NCBI GenBank assembly: GCA_013373635.1
Contig: JABXHN010000016.1
Location: 62,001 to 126,000 of the forward strand
Source of the DNA: Flavobacteriaceae bacterium
GTDB taxonomy: Bacteria > Bacteroidota > Bacteroidia > Flavobacteriales > Flavobacteriaceae
Direction of reading: 5' to 3'
DNA length: 64,000 bases
Both the position numbers and the translations under genes were made by a program. Under the pieces are notes generated by a model, which saw nothing but the letters and a program-made list of their open reading frames with translations, was not told the DNA's origin and did no database searches. Shown here piece by piece: positions 8,819-16,677 of the stretch. How positions within the stretch are numbered: position 1 is the first letter of the stretch; each line of letters starts with the position of its first letter.

Positions 8819-9775
8819 TTAACTTAAAATACGACTGACAATCTTTTGAGCGTGATCTCTTGAATTTTCGATAAACCACTTATGTGTCTCCATTCCACCA
8901 CAGATCACTCCAGCTAAAAACAATCCAGGAATGTTTGTTTCCATTGTCGATGGATCGTATGAAGGTTTAAGGTTTGACCCTTCTAGGTTGATTTGGGCCA
9001 TTTTTAAAAATTCAAAGTCTGGCAAATAACCAGTCATGGCAATTACAAAATCATTTTCGATTGTCTTAGGACTTCCATTTTCAAGGAAACTGATTTGATC
9101 AGGAGTAATCTCTGATACCTCAGCATTGTAATATGCCTTGATACTTCCTTCTTCAATTCTATTGAGAATATCGGGTCTTACCCAGTATTTAACTCTAGGT
9201 CCCACTTCAGGACCTCTGATGATAAGAGTAACTTCAGCTCCTTTGCGATAACAAGCAAGTGCAGCATCGATTGCAGAATTACTTGCACCGACAACCGCAA
9301 CTTTTTGATTGGAGTAGAGGTGGGCTTCTTTAAAGTAATGAGTCACCTTATTGAGCTCTTCGCCAGGAACATTCATCAGATTTGGAATGTCAAAAAAACC
9401 TGTAGCAATCACTACATTTTTAGCTTTGTAAGATTCTTTAGTCGTTTGAATGATAAAATTGTCCTCTTGTTTTTCAAGATGTACTACCTTTTCAAAAAGC
9501 TGAGGGGTGATTCCTCTTGATTCAACGACTCTTCTGTAATATTCCAAAGCTTCGTTTCTCTTAGGTTTAGATTCGATACTACAAAAAGGTATTTGATCTA
9601 ATTCTAATCGATCAGAGGAGGAAAAGAATTGCATCCCTAAGGGATAGTTGTATAGTGAATTCACTAAACACCCTTTATCGACCAAGATATAATCTAGGCC
9701 TTTGTGTTTAGCTTCTATGGCACAAGAAATTCCAATGGGTCCAGCTCCTATGATAAATAGATCAGTTGATCGCAT
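8819..9775 (-). CDS. ypdA: YpdA-family bacillithiol-disulfide reductase (putative)
   Basis: FAD/NADPH pyridine-nucleotide oxidoreductase. It has the FAD motif IIGAGPIGISCAIEAK at the N-terminus, the family stretch YPLGMQFFSSSDRLE, a second Rossmann motif (VAVVGASNSAIDAAL) for NADPH, and the C-terminal FAD motif NIPGLFLAGVICGG. There is no CxxC redox pair, which separates it from thioredoxin reductase and fits YpdA, reported to reduce oxidised bacillithiol. Its ATG overlaps the rpe stop (TAATG), so translation is probably coupled. No bsh biosynthesis gene is in this window. Confidence 0.85.
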   Translation of the reverse strand: MRSTDLFIIGAGPIGISCAIEAKHKGLDYILVDKGCLVNSLYNYPLGMQFFSSSDRLELDQIPFCSIESKPKRNEALEYYRRVVESRGITPQLFEKVVHLEKQEDNFIIQTTKESYKAKNVVIATGFFDIPNLMNVPGEELNKVTHYFKEAHLYSNQKVAVVGASNSAIDAALACYRKGAEVTLIIRGPEVGPRVKYWVRPDILNRIEEGSIKAYYNAEVSEITPDQISFLENGSPKTIENDFVIAMTGYLPDFEFLKMAQINLEGSNLKPSYDPSTMETNIPGLFLAGVICGGMETHKWFIENSRDHAQKIVSRILS

Positions 9776-10431
9776 TATCCCATGATGATTTTAAGTTCTG
9801 AAATGGTCTTTTTAGGATCTTCACTTTTAAATACAAAGCTTCCAGCAACTAGAGCATCAGCACCCGCTTCGATCAAATCAGCTGCATTGTTAGAATTCAC
9901 TCCACCATCGATTTCAATTAGGGTATTTGCACCTTTTTTATCGATCAGTGCTTTTAGTGCTCTTACTTTATCGTAAGTGTTTTCAATGAATTTTTGACCT
10001 CCAAAACCAGGGTTAACACTCATGATTAAAACCAAGTCAATATCGCAAATCACATCCTCTAAAAGGTTGATATTCGTATGTGGATTCAGGGATACACCTG
10101 CTTTCATACCGGCATCTTTAATCCCTTGGATAGTTCTGTGTAAATGAGGGCAAGCTTCGTAGTGAACTGTAAGAATATCGGAACCAAGTTTAGCAAAGGT
10201 TTCGATATAACGATCAGGATCAACGATCATTAAATGAACGTCGAGTGTTTTTTTAGCATGCTTATTAATTGCAGCAAGAACAGGCATTCCAAAAGAAATA
10301 TTTGGAACGAATACACCGTCCATGACATCGATATGAAACCAATCGGCATCACTTTCGTTAACCATTTTGATATCGCGTTCTAAATTTGCAAAATCTGCTG
10401 CTAATAAAGATGGGGCTAAAATTTTACTCAT
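9775..10431 (-). CDS. rpe: Ribulose-phosphate 3-epimerase
   Basis: Interconverts ribulose 5-phosphate and xylulose 5-phosphate in the pentose phosphate pathway. TIM-barrel motifs are present: ILAPSLLAADFANL, HIDVMDGVFVPNISFG, LDVHLMI, SVNPGFGGQKFI and EIDGGVN. The ORF track begins at a TTG at 10452, but that triplet lies inside the promoter element TACCTTTG; the ATG at 10431 gives the expected start MSKILAPS and about 218 residues. The stop overlaps the ypdA start. Confidence 0.95.
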   Translation of the reverse strand: MSKILAPSLLAADFANLERDIKMVNESDADWFHIDVMDGVFVPNISFGMPVLAAINKHAKKTLDVHLMIVDPDRYIETFAKLGSDILTVHYEACPHLHRTIQGIKDAGMKAGVSLNPHTNINLLEDVICDIDLVLIMSVNPGFGGQKFIENTYDKVRALKALIDKKGANTLIEIDGGVNSNNAADLIEAGADALVAGSFVFKSEDPKKTISELKIIMG

Positions 10432-10449
10432 GAGTCTGAATTGTTTTGG

Positions 10450-10457
10450 CAAAGGTA
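10450..10457 (-). promoter_or_regulatory. -7 promoter element of rpe
   Basis: TACCTTTG on the minus strand, 18 bp before the ATG at 10431, with a TTG (10480-10482) 22 bp further upstream as a fitting -33 element. The track's TTG start for rpe falls within this element. Confidence 0.6.
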
Positions 10458-10467
10458 TGAAACTAAT

Positions 10468-10923
10468 CTAGAAGTTCCTCAATTGTCGGTTGGCTTCGTA
10501 TAAGGTGATGGCTACAGCATTCGCAAGATTTAAGGATCGAATACGATCACTTAATAAGGGAATGCCATAAGTGTGTTCTTTGTAAGATTCTAAAAGGTCC
10601 TTGTCAAGACCACTGGATTCTTTTCCAAAGATGAGGTAGGTATCCTCATTAAAAGGAATCTCAGTATAGGTTTTTGAACCGTGAGAAGACATAAGTGCCA
10701 TTGATGTTGGTTGATTCACCTGCATAAAATCATCAAAGGATTCATAGATATGAAGATCAATGTGTGGCCAATAGTCTAAACCAGCTCGTTTTAATCGACT
10801 GTCATCGATTTCAAAACCAAAGGGTTTTACAAGGTGTAAACGCGCATTCCCTCCAAGACACAACCTGCCTATATTCCCAGTGTTATTGGGAATTTCAGGA
10901 TGGACTAGAACAATGTTTAGCAT
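10468..10923 (-). CDS. trmL: tRNA (cytidine(34)-2'-O)-methyltransferase TrmL
   Basis: SPOUT methyltransferase that methylates the wobble-position ribose of certain leucine tRNAs. Seen: the N-terminal MLNIVLVHPEIPNNTGNIGRLC, the knot motif FGKESSGL and the C-terminal SDRIRSLNLANAVAI. The length of 151 residues is typical of this single-domain enzyme. It starts 12 bp after the sigma factor stop and is probably co-transcribed with it. Confidence 0.93.
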   Translation of the reverse strand: MLNIVLVHPEIPNNTGNIGRLCLGGNARLHLVKPFGFEIDDSRLKRAGLDYWPHIDLHIYESFDDFMQVNQPTSMALMSSHGSKTYTEIPFNEDTYLIFGKESSGLDKDLLESYKEHTYGIPLLSDRIRSLNLANAVAITLYEANRQLRNF

Positions 10924-10935
10924 TGATTAGATCGC

Positions 10936-11799
10936 TTATCCTAAGTAGGTCTTTAAGATTTTAGATCGAGACGTGTGCTTTAATCTACGGATTGCTTTTT
11001 CCTTGATTTGACGAACACGCTCACGAGTAAGGTCAAAAGTTTCTCCAATCTCTTCAAGAGTCATGGAGTGTTGACCTGCAAGACCAAAGTAAAGACGTAT
11101 CACATCAGCTTCTCTAGGAGTCAATGTTTCTAATGATCGCTCAATCTCAGTTCTTAGCGAATCGTGTAAGAGTTCTTTATCAGGGTTTGGTGATTCACCA
11201 GAGCGCAATACATCGTATAGGTTGGAATCTTCACCGTCGATAAGAGGAGCATCCATAGAGACGTGACGACCTGAATTTTTCAAGGATTGTTTTACATCCT
11301 CAACGGTCATATCCAATTCCTTCGCAATTTCTTGAGCTGAAGGTGGTCTTTCATGAGCTTGCTCTAAGAAAGCATAAGCCTTATTAATCTTATTGATCGA
11401 TCCAATTTTGTTAAGAGGTAAACGAACAATACGCGATTGTTCAGCCAATGCTTGTAAGATCGATTGGCGAATCCACCATACCGCATAAGAGATGAATTTA
11501 AATCCACGAGTCTCATCAAAACGCTGAGCTGCTTTAATGAGTCCAAGATTTCCTTCGTTGATCAAATCAGGAAGTGTTAATCCTTGATTTTGATATTGTT
11601 TAGCTACCGATACCACAAAACGAAGGTTCGCTTTGGTAAGCTTTTCTAGAGCGATTTGGTCTCCTGCTTTGATGCGTTGAGCCAATTCTACTTCTTCTTC
11701 TGCGGTGATTAAGTCCACCTTTCCAATTTCCTGTAAGTATTTGTCTAATGAAGCGGTTTCTCTATTAGTAACCTGTTTGGTAATCTTGAGTTGTCTCAT
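10936..11799 (-). CDS. rpoD: Primary-type RNA polymerase sigma factor (RpoD/SigA)
   Basis: Sigma-70 of 287 residues without region 1.1, the form typical of Bacteroidota. Region 1.2 ([15 protein letters not shown]), region 2 ([32 protein letters not shown]), region 3 and the helix-turn-helix of region 4 ([26 protein letters not shown]) are all seen. This is probably the factor that reads the TAnnTTTG elements found across the window. trmL follows closely. No TAnnTTTG match is visible in the 150 bp upstream, so its own promoter is unclear. Confidence 0.94.
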   Translation of the reverse strand: MRQLKITKQVTNRETASLDKYLQEIGKVDLITAEEEVELAQRIKAGDQIALEKLTKANLRFVVSVAKQYQNQGLTLPDLINEGNLGLIKAAQRFDETRGFKFISYAVWWIRQSILQALAEQSRIVRLPLNKIGSINKINKAYAFLEQAHERPPSAQEIAKELDMTVEDVKQSLKNSGRHVSMDAPLIDGEDSNLYDVLRSGESPNPDKELLHDSLRTEIERSLETLTPREADVIRLYFGLAGQHSMTLEEIGETFDLTRERVRQIKEKAIRRLKHTSRSKILKTYLG

Positions 11800-11900
11800 A
11801 AATGGGGTTTAATTACAATGCCCTCTGTAAAGGCGTACATTATATTATACGTAAGAAAACTAAAAAGGTTACATTTTATTATTAAAAAAATATCAATTTA

Positions 11901-11936
11901 TAAAAAAAGCCCAATCCTAAGATTGAGCTTTTTGTT
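11901..11936 (-). terminator. Rho-independent terminator after pnp
   Basis: Inverted repeat AGCCCAATC / GATTGAGCT with a CTAA loop (one G-U pair) and an A-run on its left, which reads as a T-run on the minus strand just past the pnp stop. A weaker T-run lies on the other side, so some bidirectional use is possible. Confidence 0.75.
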
Positions 11937-11952
11937 TTCAGAGCAGTTGAGA

Positions 11953-14166
11953 TTAGTTTTTATCTCTTCTGTTATCTCGTCTATTGTCTCTTTTATTATT
12001 GTCTCTTCTGTCGTTATCTCTCGGTTTAGGAGGTTGATAACCTTCAGGTTTTGGCAACAATGCTTTTCTAGAAACTTTGTCTTTTTTAGTTCTAGGATCA
12101 ACTCCAAAGTATTTTACATCAAATACATCACCCATATTGACAACGTCCGTTACATTTTCTGTACGTTCCCAAGCGAGTTCAGATACGTGAAGTAATACTT
12201 CATTTCCTGGAGCCTCAAGATACTCAACAACAGCACCAAAATCTAAGATCTTGATTACTTTAACTTCGTATACCGATCCTACTTCTGGTTTAAAGCTAAT
12301 CGAAGCGATTTTTGCAAGTACTGCATCAATTCCTTCTTGACTTGTTCCAAGGATTTCAACAATTCCTTCTTCAGTCACAGGATCTTCATTGATCACAATG
12401 GTACATCCAGTTTCCTTTTGAAGTTCTTGAATCACTTTTCCACCAGGTCCGATTAAAGCACCGATATATTCGTTCGCGATACGCTCAGTAACCATTTTAG
12501 GAGCGTGTCCTTTTACATCTGCATTTGGTGTGTCAATAGTTTCAGTGATTTTAGAGAGAATGTGTAATCGTCCTTCTCTTGCTTGTTTTAAAGCATTCAC
12601 TAAGATTTCATATGAAAGACCTTTTACTTTGATATCCATTTGACATGCAGTAATACCATCAGCAGTACCCGTAACTTTAAAGTCCATATCACCTAAGTGA
12701 TCTTCATCTCCTAAGATATCAGAAAGAACGGCATAAGCACCTGAATCAGCATCAGAAATCAATCCCATTGCAATACCAGATACTGGTTTTTTCATTTGAA
12801 CCCCAGCATCCATAAGTGCCATAGTTCCAGCACAAACAGTAGCCATTGAAGAAGAACCATTTGATTCTAAGATTTCAGAAACCACACGAACAGTGTAAGG
12901 ACAGTTGTCTGGAATCATACCTTTCAATGCTCTTTGAGCAAGGTTTCCATGTCCAACCTCTCTTCTTGAAGTACCTCTAATTGGTCTTGCTTCTCCAGTT
13001 GAGAAAGGAGGGAAGTTATAGTGTAGGTAGAATGTTTCTTCTCCTTCGAATGAAGGCATATCGATTTGGTTTGCTTCTCTAGAAGTACCAAGGGTTACAG
13101 TAGCTAATGCTTGAGTTTCCCCACGAGTAAAGATAGAAGAACCGTGAGTTGAAGGTAAGTAATCAACTTCACACCAGATTGGTCTGATTTCAGTAGTCTT
13201 ACGACCATCTAAACGAAGACCTTCCTTAAGTGTTAAATCACGAATAGCATTCTTTTCAGCTTTGTGGTAGTACTTTGAAATTAAACCACCTTTTTCCTCT
13301 AATTCTTCTTCAGAGAACGAAGCTTTTACCTCGTCTTTGATAGCTGAAAAAGCAGCAGAACGTTCGTGTTTTGCAGAACCAGCTTTAGCAATTGCGTATA
13401 CTTTGTCGTATGCAAGTTCTTTAACTCTAGCTTCTAAAGCTTCATCTTCTTCAGCTGGAGTGTATTCTCTGGTTTCTTTCTTTCCAAATGCCTCAGCTAA
13501 TGCCACCTGTGCAGCACATTGAACTTTGATAGCTTCATGTGCAAATTGAATTGCCTCAGCCATTTCTTCCTCACTGATCTCTTTCATTTCACCTTCCACC
13601 ATCATCACAGAATCAGCAGATGCTCCGATGACCATATCGATATCAGACTCTCCTAATTGAGCGAGGGTAGGGTTGATGATAAATTCACCATTGATACGAC
13701 CAACTCTTACTTCAGAGATTGGAGTTTCAAAAGGAATGTCTGAAAGTTGAATAGCAGCAGAAGCAGCTAATCCAGCCATAGCATCAGGCATTACATTTTC
13801 GTCATGAGACATCAATTGAATCATCACCTGAGTTTCAGCGTGGTAGTCTTTTGGAAATAATGGACGTAATACACGATCCACTAAGCGCATGGTTAATACT
13901 TCTCCATCAGATGGACGCGCTTCTCTTTTGAAGAATCCTCCTGGATATCTTCCAGCAGCAGCAAATTTTTCTCTGTAGTCTACTGTAAGTGGTAAGAAAT
14001 CCACATCAGCTTGATCGTAATTAGAAACTACAGTACAAAGTAGCATACAGTTACCAGAACGAACCACGACAGAACCGTGCGCTTGTTTGGCTAATTTTCC
14101 AGTTTCGATAGAAATCTCTCTACCGTCACCTAGGTCAATGACCTCTTTAAATACTTTTGGTATCAT
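11953..14166 (-). CDS. pnp: Polynucleotide phosphorylase
   Basis: Phosphorolytic 3'-5' exoribonuclease of mRNA decay. It contains two RNase PH domains (about 10-235 and 315-550) separated by a helical domain, then a KH domain ([21 protein letters not shown]) and an S1 domain ([20 protein letters not shown]). At 737 residues it is slightly longer than E. coli PNPase (711). It ends in an Arg/Asp/Asn-rich repeat tail ([18 protein letters not shown]), probably disordered and RNA-binding. It lies downstream of rpsO as in many bacteria, but a strong terminator between them implies a separate promoter. No perfect promoter match was found in the 157 bp spacer. Confidence 0.97.
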   Translation of the reverse strand: MIPKVFKEVIDLGDGREISIETGKLAKQAHGSVVVRSGNCMLLCTVVSNYDQADVDFLPLTVDYREKFAAAGRYPGGFFKREARPSDGEVLTMRLVDRVLRPLFPKDYHAETQVMIQLMSHDENVMPDAMAGLAASAAIQLSDIPFETPISEVRVGRINGEFIINPTLAQLGESDIDMVIGASADSVMMVEGEMKEISEEEMAEAIQFAHEAIKVQCAAQVALAEAFGKKETREYTPAEEDEALEARVKELAYDKVYAIAKAGSAKHERSAAFSAIKDEVKASFSEEELEEKGGLISKYYHKAEKNAIRDLTLKEGLRLDGRKTTEIRPIWCEVDYLPSTHGSSIFTRGETQALATVTLGTSREANQIDMPSFEGEETFYLHYNFPPFSTGEARPIRGTSRREVGHGNLAQRALKGMIPDNCPYTVRVVSEILESNGSSSMATVCAGTMALMDAGVQMKKPVSGIAMGLISDADSGAYAVLSDILGDEDHLGDMDFKVTGTADGITACQMDIKVKGLSYEILVNALKQAREGRLHILSKITETIDTPNADVKGHAPKMVTERIANEYIGALIGPGGKVIQELQKETGCTIVINEDPVTEEGIVEILGTSQEGIDAVLAKIASISFKPEVGSVYEVKVIKILDFGAVVEYLEAPGNEVLLHVSELAWERTENVTDVVNMGDVFDVKYFGVDPRTKKDKVSRKALLPKPEGYQPPKPRDNDRRDNNKRDNRRDNRRDKN

Positions 14167-14292
14167 AAAATAGATTTAAGTCTTATAAGTAAGACTGTGT
14201 TAAACAATGGTCATCAGTAGGATTACTGATCTTGTTGTGTTGTGTGTGTTCGACCAATGAAAAACTAAAGTGTCAGCTTTAAAAAAAAAAGC

Positions 14293-14317
14293 AAAAAAAG
14301 GGAAGCATTGCTTCCCC
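14293..14317 (-). terminator. Rho-independent terminator after rpsO
   Basis: Perfect stem GGGAAGC / GCTTCCC with a 3-base loop, followed on the minus strand by a run of seven Ts, starting 7 bp past the rpsO stop. It separates rpsO from pnp. Confidence 0.85.
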
Positions 14318-14323
14318 TTTAAC

Positions 14324-14593
14324 TTATTTACGAATATTCAATTCTTTAATTAACTCACGATATCTAACGATATCATTGTTTTTTAAGTAATCGAGTAAAC
14401 TTCTACGTTTACCTACTAATTTTACTAATGAACGCTCTGTGTTAAAATCTTTACGATTGTTTTTTAAGTGCCCAGTTAAGTGGTTAATTCTGTAAGTAAA
14501 AAGAGCAATTTGCCCTTCAGTGTTACCTGTGTTTGATTCGCTTCCGCCGTATTGTTTAAAAATTTCGGCTTTCTTTTCTTTTGATAAATACAT
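14324..14593 (-). CDS. rpsO: 30S ribosomal protein S15
   Basis: Small-subunit protein binding 16S rRNA helices 20-22. I chose the ATG at 14593, giving MYLSKEKKAEIFKQYG and 89 residues, the standard S15 length; the track's longer form adds a 15-residue leader unlike the family. Motifs include NTGNTEGQIALFTYRINHLTGHLKNNRKDF, LVGKRRSLLDYLK and the C-terminal YRELIKELNIRK. It has its own promoter element upstream and terminator downstream. Confidence 0.96.
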   Translation of the reverse strand: MYLSKEKKAEIFKQYGGSESNTGNTEGQIALFTYRINHLTGHLKNNRKDFNTERSLVKLVGKRRSLLDYLKNNDIVRYRELIKELNIRK

Positions 14594-14646
14594 TCCAATA
14601 TTATTTAAATGATTATTATGTATGTGATTGATTTTCAATCAGGCTG

Positions 14647-14654
14647 CAAATATA
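14647..14654 (-). promoter_or_regulatory. -7 promoter element of rpsO
   Basis: TATATTTG on the minus strand, about 53 bp upstream of the chosen rpsO ATG. The leader of roughly 45 bases would leave room for S15 autoregulation, which is known in other bacteria but not shown here. Confidence 0.45.
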
Positions 14655-14664
14655 AAATAAAATT

Positions 14665-15525
14665 TTAGTTACGCAGCGGATTATTCTGAATTAAATCAAT
14701 ATAAAGGTTGATGTTCTTTTTAAGATTTGATCGATGTGATATAAAATCCAAGAAACCGTGTTCTAATAAGAACTCAGAAGTTTGAAATCCTTCTGGAAGA
14801 TCTTGACCAGTAGCTTCTTTAACCACTCGAGGTCCAGCAAATCCTATTAAAGCACCAGGCTCAGAAATATTGATATCTCCGAGCATAGCGTAAGAGGCTG
14901 TTGTACCACCAGTTGTAGGATCGGTACACAAGGATATATAAGGGAGTTGAGCTTCCGCTAATTGAGCAAGTTTTGCAGAAGTTTTTGCAAGTTGCATTAA
15001 CGAAATAGCCGCTTCCATCATACGAGCACCACCAGATTTTGATATCATTACAAATGGTAGTTTTTTCTTGATAGCGTAATCAATACCTCTTGCAATTTTT
15101 TCACCTACTACAGAACCCATAGATCCTCCAATAAAACCAAAATCCATACAACAAACTACTAGGTCTTTTCCTTGAGACTTTCCGACTGCAGTTCTAACAG
15201 CGTCTTTGAGACCTGTTTTTTTCTGGGCAGCTTTTAAACGTTCGTCGTATTTTTTGGTATCTACGAATTTTAATGGATCCTTAGATGTGATATTTTTATC
15301 TAATTCCTTGTATGTATTGTCATCGAAAAGAATTTCAAAATACTCTTTAGAGCCAATTCTAACGTGATAATCATCCTCTGGACTCACATAAAAGTTTTTT
15401 GCAAGTGCGTCAGATTCAACTATTTTGCCCGTTGGAGATCGGTACCATAAGCCTTTAGGAGTGTCCTTTTTTTGCTCGGTAGCCGTTTGAATTCCTTTTT
15501 CTGTTCTTTTAAACCATGCAGCCAT
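14665..15525 (-). CDS. accD: Acetyl-CoA carboxylase carboxyltransferase subunit beta
   Basis: Beta subunit of the carboxyltransferase that makes malonyl-CoA. The crotonase-like core is well conserved: [63 protein letters not shown] and [21 protein letters not shown]. The N-terminal zinc ribbon, four cysteines in E. coli AccD, is present only as a shape: the matching stretches read YRSPTGKI and YVSPEDDYH with no cysteine. Length is 286 residues. accA and biotin carboxylase genes are elsewhere. It is 33 bp downstream of fbaA, on the same strand. Confidence 0.95.
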   Translation of the reverse strand: MAAWFKRTEKGIQTATEQKKDTPKGLWYRSPTGKIVESDALAKNFYVSPEDDYHVRIGSKEYFEILFDDNTYKELDKNITSKDPLKFVDTKKYDERLKAAQKKTGLKDAVRTAVGKSQGKDLVVCCMDFGFIGGSMGSVVGEKIARGIDYAIKKKLPFVMISKSGGARMMEAAISLMQLAKTSAKLAQLAEAQLPYISLCTDPTTGGTTASYAMLGDINISEPGALIGFAGPRVVKEATGQDLPEGFQTSEFLLEHGFLDFISHRSNLKKNINLYIDLIQNNPLRN

Positions 15526-15558
15526 ATAACTATATCTTTTAAAAGATAAAGATAGTAT

Positions 15559-16626
15559 TTATAATGTATTTACATTATTTAAATCTTCAAAAGCTTGCTT
15601 TAAACGAGCTACAAAAGTCTTTTCACCTTCTCTTAACCAAACTCTTGGATCGTAGTATTTTTTGTTTGGTTGATCTTCTCCTTCTGGATTTCCAATTTGA
15701 GATTGTAAGTAGTCTTTTTTGTCTTGGATAAAGTCTCTAACACCAGTTAAGAACCCGTATTGAAGATCAGTGTCGATGTTCATTTTGATTACTCCGTATC
15801 CAATAGACTCTCTTATTTCTTCTAAAGTAGATCCAGAACCACCGTGGAATACAAAATCGATATGATTTTCTTCAACACCGTATTTCTCAGTGATGTACTC
15901 TTGAGAGTTTTTTAAGATTTTTGGAGTTAGTTTAACGTTTCCAGGTTTGTAAACACCGTGAACATTACCAAATGCAGCAGCGATTGTAAAACGAGGGCTT
16001 ACTTTTGAAAGCTCTTCATAGGCGTATGCTACCTCTTCTGGTTGTGTGTATAATTTTGAAGCATCAACATCAGAATTGTCAACTCCATCTTCTTCACCTC
16101 CAGTGATTCCGAGTTCAATTTCTAAAGTCATATCCATTTTACTCATTCTCGCTAAGTATTCTTTACAGATAGCGATATTTTCTTCTAATGGCTCTTCAGA
16201 TAAGTCAATCATGTGTGAAGAGAACAATGGAGCTCCAGTAGCTTCGAAATGCTCTTCAGATGCTGTTAATAAACCATCGATCCATGGTAATAATTTTTTA
16301 GCACAGTGGTCTGTGTGTAAAATAACAGGTACTCCGTATGCTTTAGCTAATTGGTGTACGTGTTTTGCACCTGCTATTGCTCCTTGAATAGCAGCATTTT
16401 GGTTTTCATTTGAAAGCCCTTTTCCAGCGTTAAATTGAGCACCTCCATTTGAGAATTGAATAATAACTGGGGCGTTGAGTTCTGCAGCAGTTTCTAAAAC
16501 ACCGTTAATAGTGTTTGATCCTGTTACGTTGACTGCTGGTAAAGCAAATCCTTTTTCTTTAGCGTAATTAAAAATTTCTTGTACTTGATCACCGGTCGCA
16601 ACACCAGGTTTAATATTATGCGCCAT
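15559..16626 (-). CDS. fbaA: Class II fructose-bisphosphate aldolase
   Basis: Zinc-dependent aldolase of glycolysis and gluconeogenesis. Seen: the metal and catalytic site VPVILHTDHCAKK, the loop LEIELGITGGEEDGVDN, IAAAFGNVHGVYKPG and FVFHGGSGST. The 355-residue length matches the class IIA (E. coli FbaA) group. It has a promoter element upstream and accD follows after 33 bp, so the two are probably co-transcribed, linking carbon flow to fatty-acid synthesis. Confidence 0.97.
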   Translation of the reverse strand: MAHNIKPGVATGDQVQEIFNYAKEKGFALPAVNVTGSNTINGVLETAAELNAPVIIQFSNGGAQFNAGKGLSNENQNAAIQGAIAGAKHVHQLAKAYGVPVILHTDHCAKKLLPWIDGLLTASEEHFEATGAPLFSSHMIDLSEEPLEENIAICKEYLARMSKMDMTLEIELGITGGEEDGVDNSDVDASKLYTQPEEVAYAYEELSKVSPRFTIAAAFGNVHGVYKPGNVKLTPKILKNSQEYITEKYGVEENHIDFVFHGGSGSTLEEIRESIGYGVIKMNIDTDLQYGFLTGVRDFIQDKKDYLQSQIGNPEGEDQPNKKYYDPRVWLREGEKTFVARLKQAFEDLNNVNTL

Positions 16627-16655
16627 GATAATGGTTTTGGTTATTAATAGTGGCG

Positions 16656-16663
16656 CAAAAATA
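16656..16663 (-). promoter_or_regulatory. -7 promoter element of fbaA
   Basis: TATTTTTG on the minus strand, 29 bp before the fbaA ATG, in the short spacer after tamL. Confidence 0.5.
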
Positions 16664-16677
16664 CGAATAATTCTAGA

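Noticed and set aside
8819-9775. Reading the YpdA-like gene as thioredoxin reductase
   Set aside because: The CxxC redox pair is missing and the YPLGMQFFSSSDRLE stretch marks YpdA.
14594-14638. 15-residue N-terminal extension of S15
   Set aside because: His/Asn-rich and not part of the conserved 89-residue protein.
16046-16387. Plus-strand ORF of 113 residues inside fbaA
   Set aside because: Shadow of conserved aldolase codons; no family motif and no promoter.
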